Program-made: the position numbers and the translations under genes
Shown here: positions 54,048 through 62,838 of the stretch, piece by piece
Position numbering within the stretch: position 1 is the stretch's first letter
Layout: the number at the start of each line of letters is the position of its first letter
Source of the DNA: Terriglobia bacterium
GTDB lineage: Bacteria > Acidobacteriota > Terriglobia > Bryobacterales > UBA6623
Assembly (NCBI GenBank): GCA_009838515.1
Contig: VXRL01000046.1
Location: 40,343-104,342 of the forward strand
Reading direction: 5' to 3'
Length of the DNA stretch: 64,000 bases
The notes under the pieces: model-generated
The model's input: only the letters and a program-made list of their open reading frames with translations
Databases searched by the model: none
What the model was told of the DNA's origin: nothing

Positions 54048-54450
54048 GTCTCACCTCCAGCTGTCCGAGCCTCCACGGCGAATCGGCGAGGCAACGCTGC
54101 CAACGCGCCGGGCAGTGCGCCTTCCGAGCAGAGGCTGCTGTCACGGGCCACGCACAAGGATGCCATTCAGCGGTCACATAAGTATACATTTCGGCCAGCT
54201 TGGGGCCACGCCGGGGTGGGCCACGGGGTGCTGGAACGGGGGTTCGCCGGCGTTGCAAGGAGTCTGTGTCACGAAACGACCGAGCCATGCGTCTAGTCGA
54301 AAGGCACGGCTCTCCGAGCGGCTTGAATTGCCTTTGCGTGATTCGTTATGTTGGGGGAGTTCCCCGGTTGCCTGGGCCGCTTGAATGCGCGCCCGATCAG
54401 GCACTGAATCCGCGCCAGCAGCGCTTCCCATAGCTTCCGACTAACTGACC
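54048..54450. other. 403-base divergent intergenic region
   Basis: No gene is supported between the Gfo/Idh/MocA gene (minus) and the ABC operon (plus). A minus-strand TATACT at 54181-54186 could be a -10 box for the oxidoreductase, but no -35 fits. GGGGGA / TCCCC around 54354-54364 can pair only weakly. Several overlapping short forward and reverse frames have no motifs. Confidence 0.35.
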
Positions 54451-55281
54451 ATGACCGCCCGAGAGGACTCTCCTGCGATCCAAGCCGTTCAACTCAGCAA
54501 GTTCTTCGGGAACTTCGCTGCGATCCAAGACGTGTCGTTTGAGGTGCCGCGCGGCCAGGTCGCGGCGTTTCTGGGGCCCAATGGCGCCGGCAAGTCGACG
54601 ACGCTCAAGATTCTGACCGGATTCTTGCAAGCGACCAAGGGTAGCGCTCGGATTGCGGGGTTGGACATCACAACACACCGCATTGAAGCGGCTTCCAAGA
54701 TCGGCTACCTGCCGGAAAACGGGCCGCTCTACCCGCAGATGACGCCGCTGGAGCTGTTGCGCTTCTTCGGCGAAGCCCGCGGCCTTGGTCCCGAGCGGTT
54801 GGCGTCGCGGGTAGACGCGGTGGTTGAGCAATGCAACCTCCAGGCTGTGCTCGAGAAAGCGATTCACAAGCTCTCGAAGGGCTACCGACAGCGCGTCGGC
54901 ATGGCCCAGGCGCTGCTGCACGAGCCCGACATCTTGATCATGGACGAGCCCACCGCCGGGCTCGACCCCAATCAGATCCGCGAGGTGCGCAGCTTGATCC
55001 GCGAGCTCAGCGAATCGAAGACGGTGCTGATTTCGACTCACATACTGCAAGAAGTCGAAGCCGTGGCAGACCACGTCGTGATCATCCACGAGGGCCGAAT
55101 CGTCTTCGATGGCACTCCCGGCGAGATGGCCGACGGCACTGGCCTGGAGGCCGCGTTCCACCGTCTGACGCAGGGCGCGGCAGTGCAGCCCGCGGGAGGC
55201 GAGACTGTTGGCGAAGGAGACGCACAACCGGCCGGGGACGAGGCGGACCCTGAAAGCGATGCTCAAGGGGGTGTGCAGTGA
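54451..55281 (+). CDS. ABC transporter ATP-binding protein (GldA-like)
   Basis: 276-residue ATPase subunit of an ABC-2 type exporter. Walker A is GPNGAGKST, the signature is LSKGYRQRVGMAQALLH, Walker B is LIMDEPTAGLDP, and the switch histidine is in LISTHILQEVEAVADH. The C-terminal 40 residues are acidic and repetitive. Its stop overlaps the start of the permease gene by 4 bases. GldA, with GldF and GldG, was linked to gliding motility in Bacteroidota, but most homologues in other phyla are uncharacterised exporters. Confidence 0.93.
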   Translation: MTAREDSPAIQAVQLSKFFGNFAAIQDVSFEVPRGQVAAFLGPNGAGKSTTLKILTGFLQATKGSARIAGLDITTHRIEAASKIGYLPENGPLYPQMTPLELLRFFGEARGLGPERLASRVDAVVEQCNLQAVLEKAIHKLSKGYRQRVGMAQALLHEPDILIMDEPTAGLDPNQIREVRSLIRELSESKTVLISTHILQEVEAVADHVVIIHEGRIVFDGTPGEMADGTGLEAAFHRLTQGAAVQPAGGETVGEGDAQPAGDEADPESDAQGGVQ

Positions 55282-57920
55282 ATCAGTCCTGGCATGTCTC
55301 GAAGGCGGTCCTGCGCCGCGAGCTCACGTCGTATTTCAGCAGCCCGACAGGTTACGTCTTCCTGTCGCTGTTCGTGTTCCTCAGCGCCGTCGCCGCGTTC
55401 TGGCAAGAAGCGTTCTTCGCCAGTAATCTGGCGAACCTCGAGACGCTGAACGTCTATTTTCCCTACCTGCTGATTTTCCTCGTCCCCGCATTGACGATGG
55501 CGGCGTGGGCCGAAGAGCGGCTGCATGGCACTGATGAGCTGCTGCTGACCCTTCCGGCCACGGACCTGGAGATCGTGCTTGGCAAGTATGCGGCGTATCT
55601 GGTCGTGTACTCGGTCGCTTTGGTGTTTTCCCTCAGCCATGTGGTCGTGCTGTTGTTCCTGGGCAGCCCGGACCTGGGCCTGCTGTTCGCAACCTATGTC
55701 GGCTACTGGCTGATGGGTGCGGCCCTGCTGGGCCTGGGCATGCTGGCCTCGCAGCTGAGCTCGAACCTAACGGTGGCCTACATCCTCGGCGCGTTGCTGT
55801 GCGCCGTGCCGGTCTTCGTCGAGCACGCTGGAAACATCGTGGGCGGGGGCTTGCGGCGGTTGCTGGAGAGCCTCTCGTTCATCGAACAATTCCGGGACTT
55901 CTCGGATGGAGTGATCCCGCTGTACGGGATCCTCTACTTCGGAGGCTTCGCGGCCGCATTGGTGTACCTGAACATCGCCGCGCTGGGCAGGCGCCACTGG
56001 GCCACCGGCGAGGGCGCGCCGAAACTGGGCTGGCACTATGCCGCGCGCGGAGTCGCGCTGCTGGTCGCGGTCGCAGGCCTGACAGTCCTGGTGGGTCGAC
56101 TGGGTGGCAGGCTGGATGCCACGGCGGAGCGCCTGCACTCGCTTTCCCCAGACACCCGCGAGCTGATCGCGAGCCTCGACGCGGATCGTCCTGTCTTCAT
56201 CCAGGCCTATCTCAGCCCCGAGGTTCCGCGCCGCTACGTGCAGTCCCGCAGCAACATAATCTCGCTGCTCCGCCAGTTCGATTCCCGCGGGGGCGGCAAG
56301 ATCCACGCCAACATCATTGCGACCGAACCGTTTACGCCGGAAGCGCGAGAGGCGCGCGAGCGCTTCAGCATACGGGCCCGGCCGGTGCCGCCGATGTTCC
56401 AGACGCAGGGCAGCCCAGACGAGATCTTCTTCGGACTTGTCTTCAGTGCCGGGGCCGAGGAGTTCATCATCCCGTTCTTCGACCCGGGATTGCCGGTTGA
56501 GTACGAACTGATGCGTTCGATCCGCGTGGTCGCCGATGCCGAGCGCAAGAAGGTCGGCGTGCTGCGCACGGGCGTCGACCTGTTCGGCGGCTTCGACTTC
56601 CAAACACGTCAGCAGACCCGGGGCTGGTCCATCGTCTCGGAGCTAGAAAAGCAGTATGACGTGGTACAGGTTCCCGCTGAAGCGGACTATCCCGACGATC
56701 TGGACGTTCTGATCGTGGTGCTTCCGAACACCTTGCAGTCTGACGGGATGGATCGCCTTGCCGAGTGGGTCAAGGGCGGCAATCCGGCGCTGGTGGTCGT
56801 CGATCCGCTGCCGGCGTTTGACATTGCGTCGTCTCCGCACCAAGTTCCGCAGAGCCCGTTCCAACAAGGCCAGCCCCAGCGGGTGCCGACTGACACGAAG
56901 CCGCTCATGGACGTGCTGGGAGTGCAGTGGCAGACAGACAGCATTGCGTGGGACAAGTACAACCCGCACCCGACGTTCCGGTCGCTGCCCGAGGAGGTGG
57001 TCTTCCTAGGCGAGGGCAACGACTACGACGGCACGTTCAATCAAGACGATTCGGTCACATCGGGACTTCAGGAGATCGTGTTGCTATACGCCGGTATCCT
57101 CGAGCCTGCCGAAGACAGCGATGCCAACACCGACTTCACCCCGCTGCTGCGGACGGGAGCAGATTCCGGCACCACTTCGTGGTTCCGCTTGGTGCAGCAG
57201 TCGATGTTCGGCACCCAGCTCGCCACGAACCTACCGCACGATCCCGACGAAGAGAGCCACATCGTGGCCGCGCGCCTCTCTGGCGAGGGCGGTGACGATC
57301 CGGTGCACGCGATCGTCATCGCTGACGCCGACATGCTCGGCGAGCAGTTCTTTGAACTGCGCCGCCAGGGCGTGGAGGACCTGAACTTCGACAACGTCAC
57401 CTTCCTGCTCAACGCCGTGGACCGGTTGGCCGGTGACGACTCGTTCATCGAGCTGCGCAAGCGCCGCCGAGCGCACCGCACCTTGGAGAGAGTGGAGACC
57501 CAGACGCGCAGCTACGAGGAGGATCGCCTGGAGGAAACCCGCGTTGCTGAGCAGCAAGCGGAAGAGAAGCTGAAGGCCGCCCAGGAGCGCTTGGATGCGG
57601 CAGTGCAGGCGCTGCAGGATCGGACCGACCTGGATGCGCAGACTAAGCGCATCATGATCTCGAACCAGGAGCGCATCGAGAACCGCCGCCTCACCGTCGC
57701 GCGCAGCAACATCGAAGACGAGAAGGAACGGTTGATCGAGGCGGCGAGGGGAGACATGGAAGCTGCGGTCCGGAGCATTCAGAACTTCTACAAGCTCTTG
57801 GCCGTGATGCTCTCGCCGGTGCCGGCGTTCCTGCTGTTCCTATTCGTATCGGTGAAGCGGCGCGAACGCGAGCAGATCGGCGTTGCCCAGCATCGCCTGG
57901 TGGAGACCAGCAAGCAATGA
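55278..57920 (+). CDS. ABC-2 permease fused to GldG-type auxiliary domain
   Basis: 880-residue fusion. The N-terminal 240 residues are an ABC-2 permease with six helices (VLRRELTSYFSSPTGYVFLSLFVF, then LTMAAWAEERLHGTDELLLTLPATDLEIV). After a seventh helix (YAARGVALLVAVAGLTVLVG) comes a large periplasmic GldG/ABC_transp_aux domain (about 280-740), then a coiled-coil stretch (about 755-835, EEKLKAAQERLDAAVQALQ) and a C-terminal membrane helix (LLAVMLSPVPAFLLFLFV). In Bacteroidota GldF and GldG are separate proteins. It overlaps both neighbours by ATGA junctions, so ATPase, permease and DUF4340 partner are made together. Confidence 0.9.
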   Translation: MNQSWHVSKAVLRRELTSYFSSPTGYVFLSLFVFLSAVAAFWQEAFFASNLANLETLNVYFPYLLIFLVPALTMAAWAEERLHGTDELLLTLPATDLEIVLGKYAAYLVVYSVALVFSLSHVVVLLFLGSPDLGLLFATYVGYWLMGAALLGLGMLASQLSSNLTVAYILGALLCAVPVFVEHAGNIVGGGLRRLLESLSFIEQFRDFSDGVIPLYGILYFGGFAAALVYLNIAALGRRHWATGEGAPKLGWHYAARGVALLVAVAGLTVLVGRLGGRLDATAERLHSLSPDTRELIASLDADRPVFIQAYLSPEVPRRYVQSRSNIISLLRQFDSRGGGKIHANIIATEPFTPEAREARERFSIRARPVPPMFQTQGSPDEIFFGLVFSAGAEEFIIPFFDPGLPVEYELMRSIRVVADAERKKVGVLRTGVDLFGGFDFQTRQQTRGWSIVSELEKQYDVVQVPAEADYPDDLDVLIVVLPNTLQSDGMDRLAEWVKGGNPALVVVDPLPAFDIASSPHQVPQSPFQQGQPQRVPTDTKPLMDVLGVQWQTDSIAWDKYNPHPTFRSLPEEVVFLGEGNDYDGTFNQDDSVTSGLQEIVLLYAGILEPAEDSDANTDFTPLLRTGADSGTTSWFRLVQQSMFGTQLATNLPHDPDEESHIVAARLSGEGGDDPVHAIVIADADMLGEQFFELRRQGVEDLNFDNVTFLLNAVDRLAGDDSFIELRKRRRAHRTLERVETQTRSYEEDRLEETRVAEQQAEEKLKAAQERLDAAVQALQDRTDLDAQTKRIMISNQERIENRRLTVARSNIEDEKERLIEAARGDMEAAVRSIQNFYKLLAVMLSPVPAFLLFLFVSVKRREREQIGVAQHRLVETSKQ

Positions 57921-59146
57921 ACGAGACGACAAAGACCCTGTATTTCGTCATGGCTGCGGTCGTGATGGCCACGGCGGCCGTGGTTGTCGACCCCAGCAAG
58001 TCGACGCCCGACATCTTCGACGACGTGGGCGAGCTCTTCTTCGCCGAATTCACAGACCCTCAGGCGCCGAAGTCAATCGAGGTAATCGACTACGACGAGG
58101 CCACGGCCACGGCCACGCCTTTGAAGGTTGAGTTCACGGAAAACAAGTGGGTGATCCCGTCACACTACAGCTATCCAGCCGATGCCGAGGAGAGACTGGC
58201 GACGACCGCCGCGGCGCTTATCGAACTGCGCAAGGATCGCGTCGTGTCGGACTTGGCTCAGGATCACGCCGAATATTCGGTGGTCGATCCTTTGGACGAC
58301 CAAGCGGCCTCGCTAGCCGGCAGGGGCAAGCGGGTGAAGATCCTCGACGGCGATTCGAACGTGCTGGCGGACTTCATCGTTGGCAAAGAAGTCAAGGACA
58401 AGCGCGGCTATCGCTACATGCGGGTCCCGGGCCAGAAGCGCACGTACGAGGTCCAGACGGAAGCGGACGTCTCGGCTAGGTTTCAGGACTGGATCGAGAC
58501 GGATCTCCTGAAAGTGTCTCCGTTCGATCTGCGTCGCATCCAGATCAACAGCTACACGATCAACGAGAGGCTGGGACGAATCGAGAACCGCCAGCAGACG
58601 ACGCTGACCCAAAAGGACAGCAAGTGGCAGCTGAGCGGGCGCGAGCCGAACTCTGACACGATGAGTGCCCTGACCACGGCGCTGGACAATCTGCGCATTG
58701 TCGACGTGCAGCCGAAACCGCAGGGACTGAGCGCGGACCTGAAAGCGCGCGAGGGCATTCAGCCGACGATGGAGAACTTCCGCTCATTGCAAGGCAAGGG
58801 CTTCTTCCCGAACCCCTACACCGGTCAGATCCTGTCCAACGAAGGCGAGATCGTGGTCGATTCCAAGAACGGTCTGCGCTATACGCTGCGTTTCGGCGAA
58901 GTGGCCAGGGGCGGCGCGGAACCGAGCAGCGATCAAGAAGATTCAGACAGTGAGGGCGAGGGCGAGCGCCGCTATCTGATGGTCAGCGTGGACTTCAGCG
59001 ACGGTCGAGCGGAGAGCTACGAGGGAGACGCGGAGCAGGGTGGGGAACTGTCCGATGAACTGCGCACGCGTTTTGCGGACTGGTATTACGTGATTTCGGG
59101 TGCCGACTTCGCAAAGCTGCGCCCGAGCCGAGCCGACCTCCGCTAG
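57917..59146 (+). CDS. DUF4340 protein
   Basis: 409 residues with one N-terminal helix (TLYFVMAAVVMATAAVVVDP) and a large periplasmic part: VIPSHYSYPADAEERLATTAA, a strand-rich middle (RIQINSYTINERLGRIENRQ) and the acidic stretch SSDQEDSDSEGEGE. DUF4340 proteins usually lie next to GldG-type ABC exporters, as here, and probably form part of the same complex. Molecular function is unknown. It starts at an ATGA overlap and ends the operon. Confidence 0.88.
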   Translation: MNETTKTLYFVMAAVVMATAAVVVDPSKSTPDIFDDVGELFFAEFTDPQAPKSIEVIDYDEATATATPLKVEFTENKWVIPSHYSYPADAEERLATTAAALIELRKDRVVSDLAQDHAEYSVVDPLDDQAASLAGRGKRVKILDGDSNVLADFIVGKEVKDKRGYRYMRVPGQKRTYEVQTEADVSARFQDWIETDLLKVSPFDLRRIQINSYTINERLGRIENRQQTTLTQKDSKWQLSGREPNSDTMSALTTALDNLRIVDVQPKPQGLSADLKAREGIQPTMENFRSLQGKGFFPNPYTGQILSNEGEIVVDSKNGLRYTLRFGEVARGGAEPSSDQEDSDSEGEGERRYLMVSVDFSDGRAESYEGDAEQGGELSDELRTRFADWYYVISGADFAKLRPSRADLR

Positions 59147-59180
59147 CCACGCTGCAGAAAGCCATCTCCGAAAGGACTGG

Positions 59181-59209
59181 TTGATCGCTCCATGTGCATG
59201 CAATATGCT
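59181..59209 (+). promoter_or_regulatory. promoter of the toxin-antitoxin operon
   Basis: TTGATC at 59181-59186 and TATGCT at 59204-59209 with the ideal 17-base spacer. The start codon is 45 bases further on. Confidence 0.6.
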
Positions 59210-59213
59210 TCCC

Positions 59214-59241
59214 TTTTGCTGCTATTGTGTTAGCGGCAAAA
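59214..59241 (+). promoter_or_regulatory. candidate antitoxin operator
   Basis: An 11-bp inverted repeat with one mismatch: TTTTGCTGCTA, 6 bases, TAGCGGCAAAA. It begins 4 bases after the -10 box and ends at the ribosome binding site. This is where a ribbon-helix-helix antitoxin would bind to repress its own operon. Confidence 0.5.
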
Positions 59242-59254
59242 GGGGGGTGAGCTC

Positions 59255-59509
59255 GTGGCAACGATAACGGTACGCCGACTCGACGATTCCGTGATGCGGA
59301 GACTGAAGGCTCGTGCCGAGATCAACGGCAGGTCTCTCGAGGGGGAAGTCCGGCAGATTCTCGGTGCCGCTGTCGACAACGACATGGAGGCGAAGAGAAG
59401 GGCATTCGTGTTTCTTTCCGAACGATTACGGAAGGAAATCCCGAATCGCTCGGAGAAGTCTAGCGCGGATCTCATTCGGGAGGACCGAGACCGCGACCAC
59501 CGGAGCTGA
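59255..59509 (+). CDS. FitA/VapB-type ribbon-helix-helix antitoxin
   Basis: 84-residue antitoxin. The N-terminal ribbon-helix-helix DNA-binding unit is ATITVRRLDDSVMRRLKARAEINGRSLEGEVRQIL. The C-terminal half is the charged, flexible toxin-neutralising region. It starts at a GTG with AGGGGGGTGA just upstream, and the stop lies 2 bases before the toxin start. It would bind the toxin and repress the operon with it. Confidence 0.9.
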   Translation: MATITVRRLDDSVMRRLKARAEINGRSLEGEVRQILGAAVDNDMEAKRRAFVFLSERLRKEIPNRSEKSSADLIREDRDRDHRS

Positions 59510-59511
59510 CG

Positions 59512-59979
59512 ATGGTGGTGGTCGTGGATGCGAGCGTAGCGGCCAAGTGGCTGATCGCGGAGCCTGATTCAGAGATAGCTGCGATGCTCCTGGACGGGTC
59601 TTTCGACCTCCACGCGCCCCGCTTGCTGGCGTCAGAGATTGGCAACATGCTTTGGCGCAAGGCCGTCGACGGCTCGCTAGACGACTACGAAGCTGCCCGT
59701 TTGGCTTCCGCCTTGCTTGACATGCCCTTGCAATGGAGGGACGACGAACGAACATGCGTAGAAGCGGTGCGACTTGCGGTCGAGCTCGGCCATCCCGCGT
59801 ACGATTGCACGTATTTGGCGCTTGCGTTACGGATCGGAACCAAGGTCGTGACAGCTGACAAGCGATTCGTCTCGGCAGTCGCGTCAACGACCTACAGGCC
59901 AATCGTAGTTCCACTGTGGGAGTTCGTCGGGAGCCACGGCACCGGCCTCGTTCACATGCAGACGCGGGAGCGGAAGTGA
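59512..59979 (+). CDS. vapC: VapC/FitB-type PIN-domain toxin ribonuclease
   Basis: 155-residue PIN ribonuclease toxin. The Mg2+-binding acidic residues are in VVVDASVAAKWL (Asp6), LLASEIGNMLW (Glu), YDCTYLALA (Asp) and VTADKRF (Asp), which is the intact set. VapC toxins cut tRNA or rRNA when not held by antitoxin. A CGGAG 9 bases before the ATG serves as ribosome binding site. The pair lies beside a decayed transposase, so it may have arrived on a mobile segment. Confidence 0.92.
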   Translation: MVVVVDASVAAKWLIAEPDSEIAAMLLDGSFDLHAPRLLASEIGNMLWRKAVDGSLDDYEAARLASALLDMPLQWRDDERTCVEAVRLAVELGHPAYDCTYLALALRIGTKVVTADKRFVSAVASTTYRPIVVPLWEFVGSHGTGLVHMQTRERK

Positions 59980-60024
59980 GGGTTTCGAGACGGGTTGGTT
60001 GGCCTATGAAGCCAAGAGGACGGG

Positions 60025-60594
60025 TCATTCGAGCTCGTCAGCGACTGCGTCGCGATAGGCGTGTTCTGCCAAGCTCGCGACGAACTTCCGATAGGCCGGT
60101 ACGGATTGCGGGCGATGTGCACGGGCGGTCGGTGAGGTCGCCCAATCCGAACGACGTGCCAGGCGTCGCTCCAATCCCTGTTTGCGGAGGTGTCTTAGGG
60201 CCCAGTGCAGCACCTCCTGCTGGGTGCCGAGTGGAATCCTGCGTCGGGTGCGCGAGAGAGTAGAGGCGGCCGGGACGGGCTCGTGGAGAGCATACCCAAG
60301 AAACCGTCGGACGTTTAGGCTGTCGCGAGCGTATAGCGCTAGGGCGCGCTCGGAGTCGACGCCAATCAGGTAGCTGAGAAGCAAGAGACGGAAGTATACG
60401 CTGGGCGGAATCGACGGCCGTCCCAGCGGTGACTTGTAGTACGGGCGGCACACCAACTCCACATGGTGATCGAAATCGATCTGGTCCAGCAGATCCTTGA
60501 GTTGGTCATAGAACGGCAGTCTCGGTGCCATTGGTAGCTCTGTTGTGCTGATCAAGAGAGCCTGATCCGACCTTTTTCTCGTCCCGATTGCCAT
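60025..60594 (-). pseudogene. remnant transposase (IS1182/IS5-like N-terminal domain)
   Basis: A 189-residue piece. Residues about 20-120 match the N-terminal DUF772 domain of IS1182/IS5-type transposases (LPFYDQLKDLLDQIDFDHHVELVCRPYY, GRPSIPPSVYFRLLLLSYLIG, RRFLGYALHEPVPAASTLSRTRRR). After VLHWALRHLRKQGLE the expected catalytic start (GIDATTLEANAA-type segment) is missing. The frame rejoins at YRKFVASLAEHA and then ends. So there is an internal deletion or frame scramble and a lost DDE domain; it cannot be active. Confidence 0.75.
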
Positions 60595-60940
60595 ATATAT
60601 ATAGTATTGTATACAATAATCGGGTTTCCTGCTCGCTGTAGATAATCCTTCCGTTACAAGTGATGAACACCACCCGCTACGCGTTGAAGAACAGGCGGAT
60701 GCCGGCTGGTTGGCGCAAAGATGGAGAAGAACAGCAACAAGCGTCGTTTAGCGCCCCTCCTTTGCGGCCGCCTGTATCCTAGATGGCGGCGGCCGTGGAT
60801 ACTGCACCTGTCCTCACTGGATGCAATCGCCGGCACGGGCCGAGGCCAGAACCGTCTACGGACCGTCACCACTAGGGTCTCGGGCCTCTGATTCAGGGGA
60901 ATTGGACTGCTCGAAATGGTCTTGTCGAGGTGACAAGGAT
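60595..60940. other. AT-rich break and intergenic region before the cytochrome gene
   Basis: The left end (60592-60620) is a run of TA repeats plus a palindrome, strikingly AT-rich against the rest. The remainder has only short frames without motifs, such as a 39-codon one at 60663. The cytochrome's ribosome binding site lies at the right end. Confidence 0.4.
60605..60618. repeat. perfect 14-bp palindrome
   Basis: TATTGTATACAATA is its own reverse complement and lies 11 bases upstream of the remnant transposase start. It could be an operator or part of a lost element end. Confidence 0.5.
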
Positions 60941-61768
60941 ATGAGGGTTTCGTTTTCCGGCCTCGGTTCGCTTGCGGTTCTCATTGCGCCATTTGTGGGA
61001 ACGGCGCAAGCAGCAGAGTTGCCCCCGGTGGGCGAGTTGCACCGACTACTGGGGTCTGCTGCCAAGACGGTACTCGTTTACGAGCCGCATTTGAGCGTAG
61101 GCGACCGTCACGTCGAGATCGAATATGTCGGCTATCAAGCCAACGATGTGATGGCGCGTCTCTTTGGCGAGGACTGGCAAGGCCAGACCAGCACGATCGA
61201 GTTCCGCGCCCTAGACGGTTACGTGTCTCACATCGACGTCAGCCGCTTCATGGAGGAGAGCGCGTACCTCGTCTTTGGCCGCGAGGACGGGGCGCCTTTC
61301 ACGGTCGACAACGTCGAGCAAAATCAGATGGGCGTGCCGCTCGGCCCCTACTATCTCGTCTGGGACAACATCTCTAGCCCGGCCCTGGTGCTGGAGGGTA
61401 CACGCAACTGGCCCTATCAGGTGAGGGCGGTGCGTCTCGTCACACTGTCTGACGAAGCGTTGGTGCCGACGGGTCTAGACGCCCGTCTTCACGAGGGGGC
61501 TGAACTTGTCAAGACACATTGCCTGAGCTGTCACGAAGTTAACGGATTCGGGGGCGCGAAGTTTGAAGGCAACCTCGCGGAAATCGTCAAGGACTACGAG
61601 GAGGCGGACTTCCTGCGCTTGGTCCTCACGCCAGCATCGGAGCGGATCGGAGCAACCATGCCGGCGCTCTCGGATCGCCTGTCCGAAGGGGAGCGTCGGC
61701 GCATAGCGGATGCAGTTTTCGACTATCTCAAGGCGGTTCCGGTCGAACGATCGAGGCCGATTGAGTGA
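60941..61768 (+). CDS. secreted c-type cytochrome with N-terminal redox-partner-like domain
   Basis: 275 residues from the ATG at 60941, which has GAGGTGAC about 9 bases upstream. A signal peptide (FSGLGSLAVLIAPFVGTAQA) is followed by a domain of about 160 residues (YVGYQANDVMARLFGEDWQG, ESAYLVFGREDGAPFTVDN, PLGPYYLVWDNISSPAL) reminiscent of a small molybdopterin-oxidoreductase-like or cupredoxin-like domain. A C-terminal mono-heme cytochrome c domain has HCLSCHEVNG and a distal Met in GATMPALSD. It carries electrons in the periplasm; donor and acceptor are unknown. Confidence 0.8.
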   Translation: MRVSFSGLGSLAVLIAPFVGTAQAAELPPVGELHRLLGSAAKTVLVYEPHLSVGDRHVEIEYVGYQANDVMARLFGEDWQGQTSTIEFRALDGYVSHIDVSRFMEESAYLVFGREDGAPFTVDNVEQNQMGVPLGPYYLVWDNISSPALVLEGTRNWPYQVRAVRLVTLSDEALVPTGLDARLHEGAELVKTHCLSCHEVNGFGGAKFEGNLAEIVKDYEEADFLRLVLTPASERIGATMPALSDRLSEGERRRIADAVFDYLKAVPVERSRPIE

Positions 61769-61854
61769 CTCGGGATGCGTCTTCGGTCAGTTCTTGCGGA
61801 GGGCGCCGCCATCTTGATGGAAGGGGATCAAGTACGAGAGCGGCGAAGCCCTGC

Positions 61855-62838
61855 CTAGCGTCTCTGGGGGCCGGTCACGTCCCACCAGCGGCCGCCATTG
61901 GCGGTCTTTAGCACTCCACCTTCCCCTCCGTAGTACAGGGTTGGCGGGGCAGTCTTGGCGTCGAATACCAAGGTCCACGTTCGATTCGACCACTGCAGGC
62001 CGGCCGGCTCGAAACTCTGGCCGGCATCCACACTGCGGAAGACGCCCTTAGTGGTGCCCGCGTAGACGTGTCTGGGATTGGCCGGATCGACCGCGAGCGT
62101 CATGATGCGCTGTGTCAACGGTTCTCGCCCGGCAGACCAGCTCCGACCTCCGTCGGCCGACCGGTGGACACCCCCCGGATTAGTCCCTGCATAGATCACG
62201 GCGGGGTCTGTCGGATCGATTGCGATGGCCGCCACGTCGATATCGAACAGGCCGCTTGGATTCGCGCTCCAAGAGGCTCCGCCATCCGTAGTCTTGTACA
62301 CGCCATGCCACGTACAGGCGTAGAGAGTGTCAGAGTCATCTGGGTCTTGCACCAAGCAGCGCAGGGTCTTGTCGAGCAATCCACCGTTCGCTTGATGCCA
62401 GGTTGCTCCTGCGTCCACGCTCTTGAAGACGCCCCTGCCATCGGTTGCGGCGTAGATCCGCTCGCTCTTGTCCCAGTCGACGACTATGCCGCGCACTTTG
62501 AGGTTCGTAAGGCCGGTGCTGGCTGGACGCCACGACGCAGCCGCGTCGGTGGTCTTGTAGATGCCTGATTGGTAGGTCCCCACATACAGGACATCGGGGT
62601 TCGCCGAATTAAGTGCGATGACGCGTGGCGAGAGCGCCTCGAGTCCGGTGGATGGCCAACCGTCTGCGCCCCCCTGCGTGGTCTTGCACAGTCCCCTTGC
62701 AGCGCCTACGTAGATGATCTGGTTGTCCGTGGGGTGCAGGGCGACAGCCTGTGTCTCGCCGCCTCCCGGAGAACCCATCTGGCCGAATCCAACAACTGGT
62801 GCCGCGACCGTGACGAGAACGAAACACAAAGTACGCAT
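61855..62838 (-). CDS. exported BNR/sortilin-type beta-propeller protein
   Basis: 327 residues with a signal peptide (MRTLCFVLVTVAAPVVGFGQ) and about six repeats bearing Asp-box motifs (KTTDAAASW, KSVDAGATW, KTTDGGASW, RSADGGRSW, RSVDAGQSF, KTANGGRWW). Each repeat is followed by a VIYAGT-type strand, giving a VPS10/glycosidase-like propeller. Such proteins bind ligands outside the cell or hydrolyse glycans; no catalytic residue is recognised. Its ATG directly follows the TAG of the upstream gene, so the two are translationally coupled. Confidence 0.85.
   Translation of the reverse strand: MRTLCFVLVTVAAPVVGFGQMGSPGGGETQAVALHPTDNQIIYVGAARGLCKTTQGGADGWPSTGLEALSPRVIALNSANPDVLYVGTYQSGIYKTTDAAASWRPASTGLTNLKVRGIVVDWDKSERIYAATDGRGVFKSVDAGATWHQANGGLLDKTLRCLVQDPDDSDTLYACTWHGVYKTTDGGASWSANPSGLFDIDVAAIAIDPTDPAVIYAGTNPGGVHRSADGGRSWSAGREPLTQRIMTLAVDPANPRHVYAGTTKGVFRSVDAGQSFEPAGLQWSNRTWTLVFDAKTAPPTLYYGGEGGVLKTANGGRWWDVTGPQRR

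Noticed and set aside
60663..60782. 39-codon plus-strand frame
   Set aside because: No ribosome binding site, no motif and no neighbour support.
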